Positions 1 to 5,861 are shown, counted from the first letter of the stretch. The stretch: 16,034 bases of DNA from Parcubacteria group bacterium GW2011_GWA2_50_10b (GCA_001004085.1 LCQJ01000012.1:1-16034); one strand, 5' to 3'. Numbers and translations: made by a program. The notes: generated from the letters alone by a model not told the origin.

Positions 1-56
1 AAAGAGGTAGAGCCTTCTCAAGTATTGAGTAATACTTGAGAAGGCTCTACCTCTTT
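1..56. repeat. Perfect 26-bp inverted repeat (long hairpin) at the window edge
   Basis: Bases 1-26 are the exact reverse complement of bases 31-56, with a four-base loop (gagt). On the plus strand the hairpin is followed by TTTTATATTATA, so it could terminate plus-strand transcription. On the minus strand it lies just inside the predicted start of the promoter at 60-87, so it would form the 5' end of that RNA. The repeat begins exactly at base 1, which is also what a contig ending in a fold-back artefact would look like. Confidence 0.85.
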
Positions 57-59
57 TAT

Positions 60-87
60 ATTATATCAAAATATATAGCTTTGTCAA
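60..87 (-). promoter_or_regulatory. Near-consensus housekeeping promoter downstream of rplE
   Basis: On the minus strand TTGACA (87-82) and TATAAT (65-60) are separated by 16 nt, a perfect match to both sigma-70 boxes. Transcription would begin near base 53 and run out of the window, probably into the rest of the spc genes (rpsN, rpsH and so on), which would therefore be a separate unit from rplE. The start falls inside the 26-bp hairpin. Confidence 0.7.
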
Positions 88-164
88 ACATACACAATAA
101 CAAAACGGCCGTGAGCTTATTATGTAGGAGGACATAGAGAAAATACAGAGGAAAATCCTATGTA

Positions 165-677
165 TTATTTCTTAAACGGGAAGCCTAAGTGGGTGAGGAA
201 TTCCACCACCTCTTGCTTGGACTGGGCGGTGGTCACAATAGTCACGGCCAGGCCGAAAACGTCTTTGAGTTCCTCGTCGGTCGTCTCCGGGAAAATGGTG
301 TGTTCCTTGATGCCCAAAGTATAGTTGCCCATTTCATCGGCCGCGGTCGGGTTGATGCCGCGGAAGTCCTTGGTGCGGGGCAGGGCGATGTTGATGAGCC
401 GGTCGAGGAACTCGTGCATGCGCGCGCCACGAAGCGTGACCTGGTAGCCGACAATGTCGCCGGTGCGGGACTTGAAGCTCGCGATGGAGACCTTGGCGCC
501 CCGAGGGGCGGCTTTCTGGCCGGTAATCCGTGCCAGACGGTCCTCGACGATTTTGAATTTAGCCTTGTCTTTGAACGAGCCGACGCCGGCGGAAACGACC
601 ACCTTCAAAATCCGAGGAGTTTGCATCGGATTCTTGTAACCGGGAAGTTTTTGCGCTTTTTCTTTAAGAGTTGGCAT
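165..677 (-). CDS. rplE: Large ribosomal subunit protein uL5
   Basis: uL5 binds 5S rRNA and the central protuberance of the 50S subunit and contacts the P-site tRNA. The 170-residue product aligns with bacterial L5 from its start to the canonical FPFKK-type end, with the VTLRGARM, PRTKDFRG and GNYTLGIKEHTIFPE blocks intact. The ATG at 677 is preferred because it gives the normal N-terminus (MPTLKEKAQKLPGYKNPMQ). The frame is open 25 codons further upstream, but that part lies inside rplX and is not L5-like. The start overlaps the end of rplX by 14 nt, implying translational coupling. No ribosomal gene follows within the window; a promoter and hairpin do, so the usual rplE-rpsN link is interrupted. 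Confidence 0.96.
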   Translation of the reverse strand: MPTLKEKAQKLPGYKNPMQTPRILKVVVSAGVGSFKDKAKFKIVEDRLARITGQKAAPRGAKVSIASFKSRTGDIVGYQVTLRGARMHEFLDRLINIALPRTKDFRGINPTAADEMGNYTLGIKEHTIFPETTDEELKDVFGLAVTIVTTAQSKQEVVEFLTHLGFPFKK

Positions 678-888
678 GGAATTTGACGTTAGAAGCGTGG
701 ATGGGAAAGCTCTTCTCGATGACGCTGCCTTTTTGGCCGCTTTTCTTACCACGCTGATGCACCTTCTTGAGATTCACCCCGTCGACCAAGACGCGGTTTT
801 CCTTAGGCATGGCACGTAAAATCTTGCCGGTCTTGCCCTTGTCCTTGCCTGCGAGCACTATGATGTTGTCTCCTTTTTTGACATGCAT
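664..888 (-). CDS. rplX: Large ribosomal subunit protein uL24 (short form)
   Basis: uL24 is an assembly-initiating 50S protein that binds the 5' domain of 23S rRNA and sits near the exit tunnel. The KOW motif is clear at the N-terminus (KKGDNIIVLAGKDKGKTGKI, about residues 4-23), followed by the VDGVNLKKVHQR strand typical of the family. At 74 residues it is shorter than the usual 100 or so: the C-terminal part after the IHASNVKF strand is absent, which I consider normal for reduced patescibacterial ribosomes rather than damage. It starts 27 nt after the rplN stop, across a repeat-derived spacer, and its end overlaps the rplE start. Confidence 0.95.
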   Translation of the reverse strand: MHVKKGDNIIVLAGKDKGKTGKILRAMPKENRVLVDGVNLKKVHQRGKKSGQKGSVIEKSFPIHASNVKFHANS

Positions 889-900
889 AAAATTATTTAT

Positions 901-918
901 GGTGAGCTTGTCGAACTA
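901..918 (-). repeat. Stop-codon repeat module, rplN/rplX junction
   Basis: Read on the minus strand this is TAGTTCGACAAGCTCACC, whose first three bases are the rplN stop codon. Near-identical modules lie at 1755-1773 and 3291-3308 in the same position relative to a stop, and a core copy (TCGACAAGCTC) lies at 13292-13302. Confidence 0.75.
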
Positions 919-1287
919 TACGACTTCGGGAGCTAAGGAAATGATTTTTTGATAACCCTTTTCGCCGATTTCGCGTGGCACTGGGCCGAAGATGCGTCCG
1001 GCCAAAGGCTCTTTCTTGGCGTCGTCGAGCACGACCACCGCGTTTTCATCGAAGCGGATGTAAGTGCCGTCCTTTCTCCTGAAAGGAGCTCTCTGGCGCA
1101 CTACCAAGCCGTAAAGCACATCCTTTTTCTTGACGGCCTTTCTCGGCTCGGCTTTCTGAACCGAGAAAACCACCAATTCGCCGATGGAAGCGTAGCGCTT
1201 CTTCGAGCTCCCGAGCACTTTAAAGACCCGGCCGATTTTGGCTCCGGAGTTGTCTGCTATTTGGACGATGGATTGCGGTTGAACCAT
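916..1287 (-). CDS. rplN: Large ribosomal subunit protein uL14
   Basis: uL14 is a beta-barrel 50S protein that binds 23S rRNA and forms intersubunit bridges; in many bacteria it is the docking site of the silencing factor RsfS. The 123-residue length is canonical. The N-terminus (MVQPQSIVQIADNSGAKI), the centre (RRKDGTYIRFDENAVVVLDD) and the end (RIFGPVPREIGEKGYQKIISLAPEVV) match the family throughout. It follows rpsQ after 10 nt with no Shine-Dalgarno sequence. Its TAG stop is the first codon of the dispersed repeat at 901-918. Confidence 0.97.
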   Translation of the reverse strand: MVQPQSIVQIADNSGAKIGRVFKVLGSSKKRYASIGELVVFSVQKAEPRKAVKKKDVLYGLVVRQRAPFRRKDGTYIRFDENAVVVLDDAKKEPLAGRIFGPVPREIGEKGYQKIISLAPEVV

Positions 1288-1297
1288 AAAGGATTGG

Positions 1298-1540
1298 TTA
1301 TCTTACTACAAAGTGCTTATCTTTAGAAATCGGCCTCGACTCGACGATTTCCACCTTCTCCCCCACCTGCTTGGTATTGCCGGCGTCGTGAGCCTTGAAC
1401 TTCTTTCTCTTGGTGACGAATTTTTCGTACTTCGGGTGTTTCTCGTAGCTCTCGACCGAGACCACGATGGTGTCTTTCATCTTGTTCGAGACGACGGTGC
1501 CAGCGAGAACCTTTGGCTTTGTTGTTTTTGTATTATTCAT
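1298..1540 (-). CDS. rpsQ: Small ribosomal subunit protein uS17
   Basis: uS17 is a primary 16S rRNA-binding protein of the OB-fold type acting early in 30S assembly. The 80-residue product has the family blocks LAGTVVSNKMKDTIVVSVE, HPKYEKFVTKRKKFKAHD and GEKVEIVESRPISKDKHF in order. The short N-terminal Asn/Thr/Lys stretch is variable in the family. The spacer to rpmC (1541-1559) is an AT-rich run of degenerate AAGATT units with no Shine-Dalgarno sequence, and it resembles the spacer ahead of rplB. Confidence 0.96.
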   Translation of the reverse strand: MNNTKTTKPKVLAGTVVSNKMKDTIVVSVESYEKHPKYEKFVTKRKKFKAHDAGNTKQVGEKVEIVESRPISKDKHFVVR

Positions 1541-1559
1541 AAATCTTGAATCTTAAATC

Positions 1560-1745
1560 TTACTTTTTGCTGTTGAGCTCGGTCATAATGCGGGCGATTT
1601 CCTTCCGGGCCTTGGCACCTTCTTTGACGTTTCGGGATTTCGAGCCGGCCGAGCCAAAGCGGAACTGGCGCAGTTTCTCGCGCTCTTCATAAAGCGCCTT
1701 GGCCAAGTCCTTCTCCGGTTTTCCTTTGTAGCTGGTCTTTTTCAT
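1560..1745 (-). CDS. rpmC: Large ribosomal subunit protein uL29
   Basis: uL29 is a small two-helix protein at the exit-tunnel mouth beside L23, part of the docking platform for trigger factor and SRP. From the ATG at 1745 the product is 61 residues with the typical heptad-like helices (KDLAKALYEEREKLRQFRFG, then KARKEIARIMTELNSKK). A start 12 codons upstream at 1781 is also in frame, but that stretch is translated from the repeat module at 1755-1773 and overlaps rplP, so it is rejected. Confidence 0.93.
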   Translation of the reverse strand: MKKTSYKGKPEKDLAKALYEEREKLRQFRFGSAGSKSRNVKEGAKARKEIARIMTELNSKK

Positions 1746-1754
1746 ATTACTTGT

Positions 1755-1773
1755 GGTGAGCGTAGTCGAACTA
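1755..1773 (-). repeat. Stop-codon repeat module, rplP/rpmC junction
   Basis: The minus strand reads TAGTTCGACTACGCTCACC, beginning with the rplP stop codon, one base longer than the copy at 901-918. The bases that follow (ACAAGTAAT before ATG) are shared with the rpsS/rplV junction copy. Confidence 0.7.
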
Positions 1774-2187
1774 GCGGGCAACGACTTTGGTCTTTAAAGG
1801 TAATTTGGTGCCTGCCTTGCGCAACGCTTCTCGAGCGACAGGCTCGGTAACACCGTCGACCTCGAAAATTATCCGCCCCGCGAGCACCGGAGCCACATAG
1901 CCTTCCAAGTCGCCCTTACCTTTGCCAAGCTTCACTTCCGCCGGCTTTTTGGTGTAAGGCATGTCCGGGAAAATGCGCGTCCAGAGGCGGCCGGTCTTCC
2001 CCACCGAACGGCTCAAGACCTTCCTGGCCGCCTCTATCTGCTGGGAACGGATACGGGCGGCGCCGAGAGCCTTGAGGCCGAAGGAACCGAAAGCGACAGT
2101 TACCCCGCGCGAAGCTACGCCGACCTTTTTCGGGTTCTTCCTCATGGTCTGCCACTTGCGGTATTTAACTTTCTTGGGGAATAACAT
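1771..2187 (-). CDS. rplP: Large ribosomal subunit protein uL16
   Basis: uL16 completes the A-site tRNA corridor of the 50S subunit and is a late assembly protein. The 138-residue product begins MLFPKKVKYRKW and carries the family blocks VAFGSFGLKALGAARI, QIEAARKVLSR, IFPDMPYTKKPAEVKLGKGKG and the C-terminal KLPLKTKVV. The residue corresponding to the hydroxylated Arg of E. coli L16 appears to be Lys (EVKLGKGKG), a common substitution. The 76-nt spacer from rpsC is AT-rich and repetitive (see 2203-2263). Confidence 0.97.
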   Translation of the reverse strand: MLFPKKVKYRKWQTMRKNPKKVGVASRGVTVAFGSFGLKALGAARIRSQQIEAARKVLSRSVGKTGRLWTRIFPDMPYTKKPAEVKLGKGKGDLEGYVAPVLAGRIIFEVDGVTEPVAREALRKAGTKLPLKTKVVAR

Positions 2188-2202
2188 GATGGTAAATTAT
2201 TC

Positions 2203-2263
2203 TAATTTCTAATTATTCTAATCGAATTCATTTTAGGTTAATTAGTATAATTAGGTTAATTAG
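2203..2263. repeat. AT-rich tandem-repeat spacer between rpsC and rplP
   Basis: The segment is almost entirely A and T. It contains a perfect 13-bp direct repeat, TTAGGTTAATTAG, at 2233-2245 and 2251-2263, and further degenerate TTCTAAT units at 2203-2222. The same vocabulary recurs in the rpsL/rpsG spacer (14819-14847). No Shine-Dalgarno sequence or good promoter was seen. Confidence 0.7.
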
Positions 2264-2932
2264 TTATTTCTTCGCGTCAGCGAAGATATCGCCTTTATAG
2301 ATCCAGACCTTCACCCCGATACTGCCGTAAGGCATGATGGCCTTGGCCTGGGCGTAATCGATGTCGGCGCGGAGAGTCTGAAGCGGGATACGGCCGAGTT
2401 TGCGGTCTTCGGTGCGGCTCATGGTCGCTCCACCGAGGCGGCCGGCCAAAAAGACGCGCACTCCGAGCACGTCGCGGTTGGCCATGACCTTCTCAAGGGT
2501 CTGCTTCATGACCCGGCGGAACTGGAGGCGCTTTTCGAGCCCTTCAACCACCATCTGGGCGACGATGGCGGCGTTGGACTCGGCGGACTTCACTTCCTTG
2601 ATATCGAGCTTGACGTCTACCTTGTCTTCGAGCAGTTTGTGCTTCTCAAGCATTTTCTTGATGTCCTTGCGCAACACTTCCGCTCCGTCGCCGGCTCGGC
2701 CGATAATCATGCCGGGCCGCGAGGTCGAGACGATGATGCGCAGCGCCTTGGCGCTTCTCTCAATTTCGATGTCCGCAACAAAAAAGCCTTTCAGTTTCTT
2801 CTCCAGAAATTCGCGTATCAAAACATCGCCCTTCAGATGGGTCTTGTATTTGCCTTTGGGGGAAAACCAGCGGCTTTTCCAGTCGCGGAGGATGCCCAAG
2901 CGGTGTGAATATGGATGGACTGTGTGTGTCAT
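2264..2932 (-). CDS. rpsC: Small ribosomal subunit protein uS3
   Basis: uS3 lines the mRNA entry channel on the 30S head and contributes to mRNA unwinding with S4 and S5. The 222-residue product starts MTHTVHPYSHRLGILRDW like bacterial S3. It has a KH domain with the GxxG-type loop at RPGMIIGRAGDGAEVLRKDI (about residues 72-91) and the C-terminal domain with RRVMKQTLEKVM, GGATMSRTEDRKLGRIPLQT and IDYAQAKAIMPYGSIGVKVWI. It ends soon after that last block, the short-tail form. Only 1 nt separates its ATG from the rplV stop, so the two are probably translationally coupled. Confidence 0.97.
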   Translation of the reverse strand: MTHTVHPYSHRLGILRDWKSRWFSPKGKYKTHLKGDVLIREFLEKKLKGFFVADIEIERSAKALRIIVSTSRPGMIIGRAGDGAEVLRKDIKKMLEKHKLLEDKVDVKLDIKEVKSAESNAAIVAQMVVEGLEKRLQFRRVMKQTLEKVMANRDVLGVRVFLAGRLGGATMSRTEDRKLGRIPLQTLRADIDYAQAKAIMPYGSIGVKVWIYKGDIFADAKK

Positions 2933-2933
2933 G

Positions 2934-3278
2934 TTATTTTTTGGCCTTTGATTCGCCCAAAACGACGGTCACGTGCGAAGTGCGCTTGCGGATGGGATTG
3001 GCCATACCCCTTGAACGCGGACGGCGACGGTAAAGAGTGGCCCCCTCATCGACTTTGAGCTCCTTGATAACGAGGTCGGCAACGTTCATTTCCAGATTTT
3101 TGGCGTTGGCCAAAGCGGAAGCAACGAGCTTGGCCAGAGGCAGGGCCGCTCGGTTAGGCACCAAAGAAAGAATCTCGATTGCAGAAGCGACGGACTTGCC
3201 ACGCACTGAAGCGGCGACCAAACGAACTTTGCGGGGCGATTGTCGGTAACTTTTCAAATGTGCTTTGGCTTCCGGCAT
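2934..3278 (-). CDS. rplV: Large ribosomal subunit protein uL22
   Basis: uL22 extends a beta-hairpin into the nascent-peptide tunnel, where it forms the constriction with L4 and helps sense arrest peptides. The 114-residue product has the family N-terminus (SYRQSPRKVRLVAASVRGKSV), the AKLVASALANAKN helix and the tunnel hairpin (VDEGATLYRRRPRSRGMANPIRKRTSHVTVVL), all intact, including the Arg-rich tip. The spacer upstream is the repeat module at 3291-3308 plus ACAAGTAATCAC. No Shine-Dalgarno sequence is visible. Confidence 0.97.
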   Translation of the reverse strand: MPEAKAHLKSYRQSPRKVRLVAASVRGKSVASAIEILSLVPNRAALPLAKLVASALANAKNLEMNVADLVIKELKVDEGATLYRRRPRSRGMANPIRKRTSHVTVVLGESKAKK

Positions 3279-3290
3279 GTGATTACTTGT

Positions 3291-3308
3291 AGTGAGCTTG
3301 TCGAACTA
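3291..3308 (-). repeat. Stop-codon repeat module, rpsS/rplV junction
   Basis: The minus strand reads TAGTTCGACAAGCTCACT; the first codon is the rpsS stop. It is the third copy of the module also found at 901-918 and 1755-1773, each fusing a TAG stop to the same dispersed repeat. Confidence 0.75.
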
Positions 3309-3647
3309 TTTCTTGGTCTCGGTGGCGCCCTTGGCGGCCTTGGCGGCGGCGATTTCACCCTCCTTCTGGGCCATTTCCAGGTCCTTCTGCATCTTGCCTC
3401 CGTGGCGAACGAACTTCCTGGTCAGGGCAAACTCCCCGAGGCGGTGGCCGACCATATCTTCGGTCACGAACACTTCGATATGGTCCTTGCCATTGTGCAC
3501 CCCAAAGGTGAAGCCGACCATCTCCGGAGCGATTTGGCAGGCCCTCGACCACGTCTTAATAACACCGGCGGTGCTCGGTTTCTTGCCCTCGAGCTTCTTT
3601 AAGATGCGAGGGTCGACATATGGGCCTTTGATGGATGACCTGGTCAT
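3306..3647 (-). CDS. rpsS: Small ribosomal subunit protein uS19 with C-terminal extension
   Basis: uS19 sits on the 30S head with S13 and contacts the A-site finger. The canonical body is present ([63 protein letters not shown]). The 113-residue length exceeds the usual 92 or so because of an Ala/Lys/Glu-rich tail of about 20 residues ([19 protein letters not shown]). It is the first gene of a transcription unit, with its own promoter at 3695-3723 and a short leader hairpin. This restarts the S10-operon order after the rplJ-rplL island separates it from rplB. Confidence 0.96.
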   Translation of the reverse strand: MTRSSIKGPYVDPRILKKLEGKKPSTAGVIKTWSRACQIAPEMVGFTFGVHNGKDHIEVFVTEDMVGHRLGEFALTRKFVRHGGKMQKDLEMAQKEGEIAAAKAAKGATETKK

Positions 3648-3660
3648 TTGTAAGTAATTT

Positions 3661-3685
3661 CAAAACAAAAAGCGTGAGAACGCTT
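3661..3685 (-). promoter_or_regulatory. Leader hairpin with U-run upstream of rpsS (attenuator-like)
   Basis: On the minus strand AAGCGT (3685-3680) pairs with ACGCTT (3675-3670) across a TCTC loop and is followed by TTTGTTTTG. It lies between the predicted transcription start (about 3688) and the rpsS ATG at 3647. The shape is that of a short intrinsic terminator, so it could attenuate the operon. The stem is only 6 bp. Confidence 0.5.
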
Positions 3686-3694
3686 GTGGCAAAT

Positions 3695-3723
3695 ATAGTA
3701 TAGAAAACAAGGGTATAAGTCAA
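3695..3723 (-). promoter_or_regulatory. Promoter of the rpsS-rplV-rpsC operon
   Basis: TTGACT (3723-3718) and TACTAT (3700-3695) are spaced by 17 nt on the minus strand, five of six consensus bases in each. The predicted start is near 3688, giving a leader of about 40 nt before rpsS. It follows directly after the terminator at 3736-3772. Confidence 0.7.
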
Positions 3724-3735
3724 CGTTCCGTCACA

Positions 3736-3772
3736 TTAGCAAAAAGCCGCCCTACAGGCGGCTTTTTGCTAA
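3736..3772 (-). terminator. Intrinsic terminator after the TM-helix gene
   Basis: A perfect 16-bp stem (TTAGCAAAAAGCCGCC, 3736-3751, with its complement at 3757-3772) closes a five-base loop. The GC-rich top with flanking A and T runs makes it functional in both directions. On the minus strand it follows the stop of the gene at 3803 and precedes the rpsS promoter, insulating the two units. Confidence 0.85.
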
Positions 3773-3802
3773 TCAAGAGTATTATCTAGCTAATACCTTG
3801 TA

Positions 3803-4495
3803 TTACTGGTTTTTGCCGCTCATGTCGGCGCGCAGGCGCTCGAGGAAGCGAGCAGCCTGTTCCTGGCCTCCAAGGCCGAAGGAAAGGCCGAGAGCCAAAG
3901 AAATAGCGACCACAATGCCGGTAAAGAGAGTCTGGCTGAAGGCCGTAGCAATCCCGAGCTGAGAAAGCGCGACCAGGATACCGAAGACCCAGACCGCCCA
4001 TTTGGCGACTGCGCCGGCGAAGTGCGCGGAGCGTACTCCGGCGCTCTTGGCTGCCGTAACCACTACCCTCTCGATGACATCGCCGATAACGCCAGCCACC
4101 AGGATGACCAAAGCGCCGACAATGACCCTAGGAAGGTAAGCAAGCACGACTTCCTGCAGGAACAGATTGACCTGGGAAAGACCCAAGACGTCAAAGGCTG
4201 CCACCAGGAAAATGACGATGACGAACCATTTGACCAGGCCGCCGATGAAGGCACCGGAATCAAGGTTCATGCCACCGCGACGCACTACCGATTCGAAGCC
4301 CGCGTGACGCAGAGCCTCATCTACCTTAAGAGACCTGAACACCTGTGCGATAGCGCGGCCCAAGAGAGCCCCAACGAGCCATCCGAGGATGAGGATGACC
4401 AACGCGATAACAAGGTTCGGGACGAAATTAACCACACCCACCCAGAGATTCTGGAAGGAAAGGGTCAATACTTCTCCCCATGTATTTAATAACAT
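3803..4495 (-). CDS. MscS-related conserved TM-helix membrane protein
   Basis: The 230-residue integral membrane protein has about five hydrophobic segments (roughly residues 22-46, 84-105, 118-140, 162-182 and 187-208). The GLSFGLGGQEQAARFLE motif near the C-terminus is typical of the conserved TM-helix repeat family (Pfam TM_helix type) related to small-conductance mechanosensitive channels. Two similar units appear: Gly/Ala-rich helix, amphipathic linker, helix. The cytoplasmic beta domain of MscS is absent, so channel activity is not established. It has its own promoter (TATAAT at 4545-4550) and a terminator. Nothing in its surroundings links it functionally to the ribosome, and its place between rplL and rpsS looks like an insertion. 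Confidence 0.85.
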   Translation of the reverse strand: MLLNTWGEVLTLSFQNLWVGVVNFVPNLVIALVILILGWLVGALLGRAIAQVFRSLKVDEALRHAGFESVVRRGGMNLDSGAFIGGLVKWFVIVIFLVAAFDVLGLSQVNLFLQEVVLAYLPRVIVGALVILVAGVIGDVIERVVVTAAKSAGVRSAHFAGAVAKWAVWVFGILVALSQLGIATAFSQTLFTGIVVAISLALGLSFGLGGQEQAARFLERLRADMSGKNQ

Positions 4496-4544
4496 ATGTT
4501 CTTAACTGAATACTGTTAAATACCACTTTTAAGGGTATGCGCTT

Positions 4545-4573
4545 ATTATACACCTAAAAATAAAGGTGTTTTA
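4545..4573 (-). promoter_or_regulatory. Promoter candidate for the TM-helix gene
   Basis: A consensus TATAAT (4550-4545) on the minus strand lies about 43 nt upstream of the ATG, after the predicted start. The -35 is weak (a TTAAAA-like box 18 nt upstream, overlapping the stop of the regulator gene). A 6-bp inverted repeat (ACACCT at 4550-4555, AGGTGT at 4564-4569) spans the spacer and could be an operator or a weak terminator. Confidence 0.5.
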
Positions 4574-5158
4574 AGATGTGTGGATAGCTGGTTTCATCTC
4601 CAAACCCAGTTTATTGAAGATTTTCTTGTGCTGGGAGTCGAGAATATCCCTGATGAGCTTGTCGTAAATGCCCATCCGGTACTGGAAATCGCCGGTTTCA
4701 AAGACCGCGTAGCGCAACTCCTTACCGAGTTCGGCCTCGATGGTACTCATGACGGTATGGAGCTTCCCCTGCTTGATATGGTCCCCTACTATGAGAATAT
4801 CGACCCTGGAATCAGGGTTATGGAGGAAAATGCCCGAGATAAGAATCAGTTTGACGTTGCCGGAGACACTTATTTTCTTGACGATTTCCTTCTCGGAGAG
4901 TGGGTTGGCGTCGATGAGGAAGTTGCCGATGGCCGGCAGGTAGCGGTAAGCCCTGTTGAGCATATAACCTTTACCGCGCTTCTTGATGAGCCCGGCCTTG
5001 GCGAGAATTGCGAGTTCGCGGCGGGCGACATTGGGATTGGTCTTGGCGCGGGAAGCCACTTCGGAGGAGGTGAAAGCTAAAGTGGGGTTGAAAATGAAAA
5101 GGCGCATGATTTTTACCTTGGCTTCTCCGCCGAATATGTGAGAAACGGATTTTGACAT
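4571..5158 (-). CDS. Winged-helix regulator with degenerate nucleotidyltransferase-like domain
   Basis: Residues 1-75 form a winged helix-turn-helix (EAKVKIMRLFIFNP, then FTSSEVASRAKTNPNVARRELAILAKAGLIKKRGKGYML), a DNA-binding fold. Residues about 100-170 resemble the minimal nucleotidyltransferase fold, with a hydrophobic strand, a loop and a second strand (LILISGIFLHNPDSRVDILIVGD). The usual GS...DxD signature is degraded (SG, then RVD), so catalysis is doubtful. Proteins of this two-domain type occur in Parcubacteria; the target is unknown. It is transcribed singly from a leaderless-type promoter set in the rplL terminator. Its place just after rplJ-rplL makes stalk-gene or self regulation possible, but that is inference. 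Confidence 0.75.
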   Translation of the reverse strand: MSKSVSHIFGGEAKVKIMRLFIFNPTLAFTSSEVASRAKTNPNVARRELAILAKAGLIKKRGKGYMLNRAYRYLPAIGNFLIDANPLSEKEIVKKISVSGNVKLILISGIFLHNPDSRVDILIVGDHIKQGKLHTVMSTIEAELGKELRYAVFETGDFQYRMGIYDKLIRDILDSQHKKIFNKLGLEMKPAIHTS

Positions 5159-5164
5159 GCCCGT

Positions 5165-5192
5165 ATTGTACCCCCAAACAAAAACCGCGCAA
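5165..5192 (-). promoter_or_regulatory. Leaderless-type promoter of the winged-helix gene
   Basis: TACAAT (5170-5165) on the minus strand is followed by exactly six bases (ACGGGC) and then the ATG at 5158, so transcription should start at or next to the A of AUG. A partial -35 (TTGCGC, 5192-5187) is 16 nt upstream, inside the rplL terminator stem. No Shine-Dalgarno sequence is present, consistent with a leaderless mRNA. Confidence 0.55.
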
Positions 5193-5209
5193 TCGCGCGG
5201 TTTTTGTTT
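5176..5209 (-). terminator. Intrinsic terminator after rplL
   Basis: A perfect 15-bp stem (5176-5190 with 5195-5209) closes an AATC loop, with a CCGCGC top and A/T-rich base. It starts 17 nt after the rplL stop and reads as a terminator in both directions. It also contains the -35 region of the next gene. Confidence 0.88.
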
Positions 5210-5226
5210 TCGATTCCTCTGCGGGA

Positions 5227-5619
5227 TTACTTAAGAGTAACTTTTCCTCCTGCATCCTCAATAGACTTCTTGAGAGCCTGGGCTTCTTCCTTCTTCATGT
5301 CCTGCTTGAGCATGCTTGGGGCGGCGTCCACGAGGTCCTTGGCTTCTTTGAGGCCGAGTCCCAGGACTTCCTTGACCACCTTGATGACGGCAATCTTGTT
5401 GGCTCCGCCGTCTGTCAGTTCAACATTGGCAGTAGCCTTCTCTTCTTCGGCGGGGCCGGCGGCTACGGCCGGACCGGCGGCTACGGCGGTGGCGGAGACT
5501 CCGAACTTTTCTTCGAAGACCTTGACCAGCTCGTTCAATTCAAGGACCGACATGTTCTCGACTTCCTCGACAATTTTCTTGAACTTGGCGGGCACTTCCA
5601 CGTTTTTTGTTTCTTCCAT
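5227..5619 (-). CDS. rplL: Large ribosomal subunit stalk protein bL12 (L7/L12)
   Basis: bL12 dimers on L10 form the mobile stalk that recruits EF-Tu, EF-G and other translational GTPases. The 130-residue product has the N-terminal dimerisation helices ([29 protein letters not shown]), an Ala/Gly/Pro hinge with a duplicated unit ([12 protein letters not shown]) and the C-terminal factor-binding domain ([28 protein letters not shown], ending GGKVTLK). It is intact, unlike rplJ just upstream, from which 17 nt separate it. The rplJ-rplL pair normally follows rplK-rplA near rpoB, so its position inside the S10 operon is unusual. It ends at a strong terminator. Confidence 0.96.
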   Translation of the reverse strand: MEETKNVEVPAKFKKIVEEVENMSVLELNELVKVFEEKFGVSATAVAAGPAVAAGPAEEEKATANVELTDGGANKIAVIKVVKEVLGLGLKEAKDLVDAAPSMLKQDMKKEEAQALKKSIEDAGGKVTLK

Positions 5620-5636
5620 GTTATTTTTGGTTTTGA

Positions 5637-5861
5637 TTAATTTTTCGCCTTGGCGACTTCACTCATTGCTATGGCCATGCGCTGAATCGGCGAATTGATG
5701 ATGTTGACGAACTTGCCCCTAAGAACCTGAAGGCTCGGAATCATGGCCAATTCGAGAATTTCGGCCTGGCTCATGTAGCGGCCGGCAAAGACTCCACCGA
5801 GAATCTTTAAATTCTCAGGGAACTTTTTCTGAAAGGAATGCACTTCCTGTGTATGAGACAC
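5637..5861 (-). CDS. rplJ: uL10, C-terminal part (frameshifted from the N-terminal part)
   Basis: This frame encodes the C-terminal half of L10: [25 protein letters not shown], then the [32 protein letters not shown] helix region that anchors L7/L12 dimers. It is in a different frame from the N-terminal fragment at 5815-6006, with which it overlaps by 47 nt. The GTG at 5861 is only a possible start; the natural protein would begin at 6006. The block between the fragments, normally about 40 residues including the VAKKTL motif and a region of the rRNA-binding domain, is missing from both frames. Either rplJ is damaged or the assembly is wrong here, because an essential stalk base protein is expected. 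Confidence 0.7.
   Translation of the reverse strand: MSHTQEVHSFQKKFPENLKILGGVFAGRYMSQAEILELAMIPSLQVLRGKFVNIINSPIQRMAIAMSEVAKAKN

Noticed and set aside
678-752. 25-codon extension of L5 into rplX
   Set aside because: It overlaps the conserved end of L24, and the canonical L5 N-terminus starts at 677.
1746-1781. 12-codon extension of L29
   Set aside because: It is translated from the dispersed repeat module and overlaps rplP.
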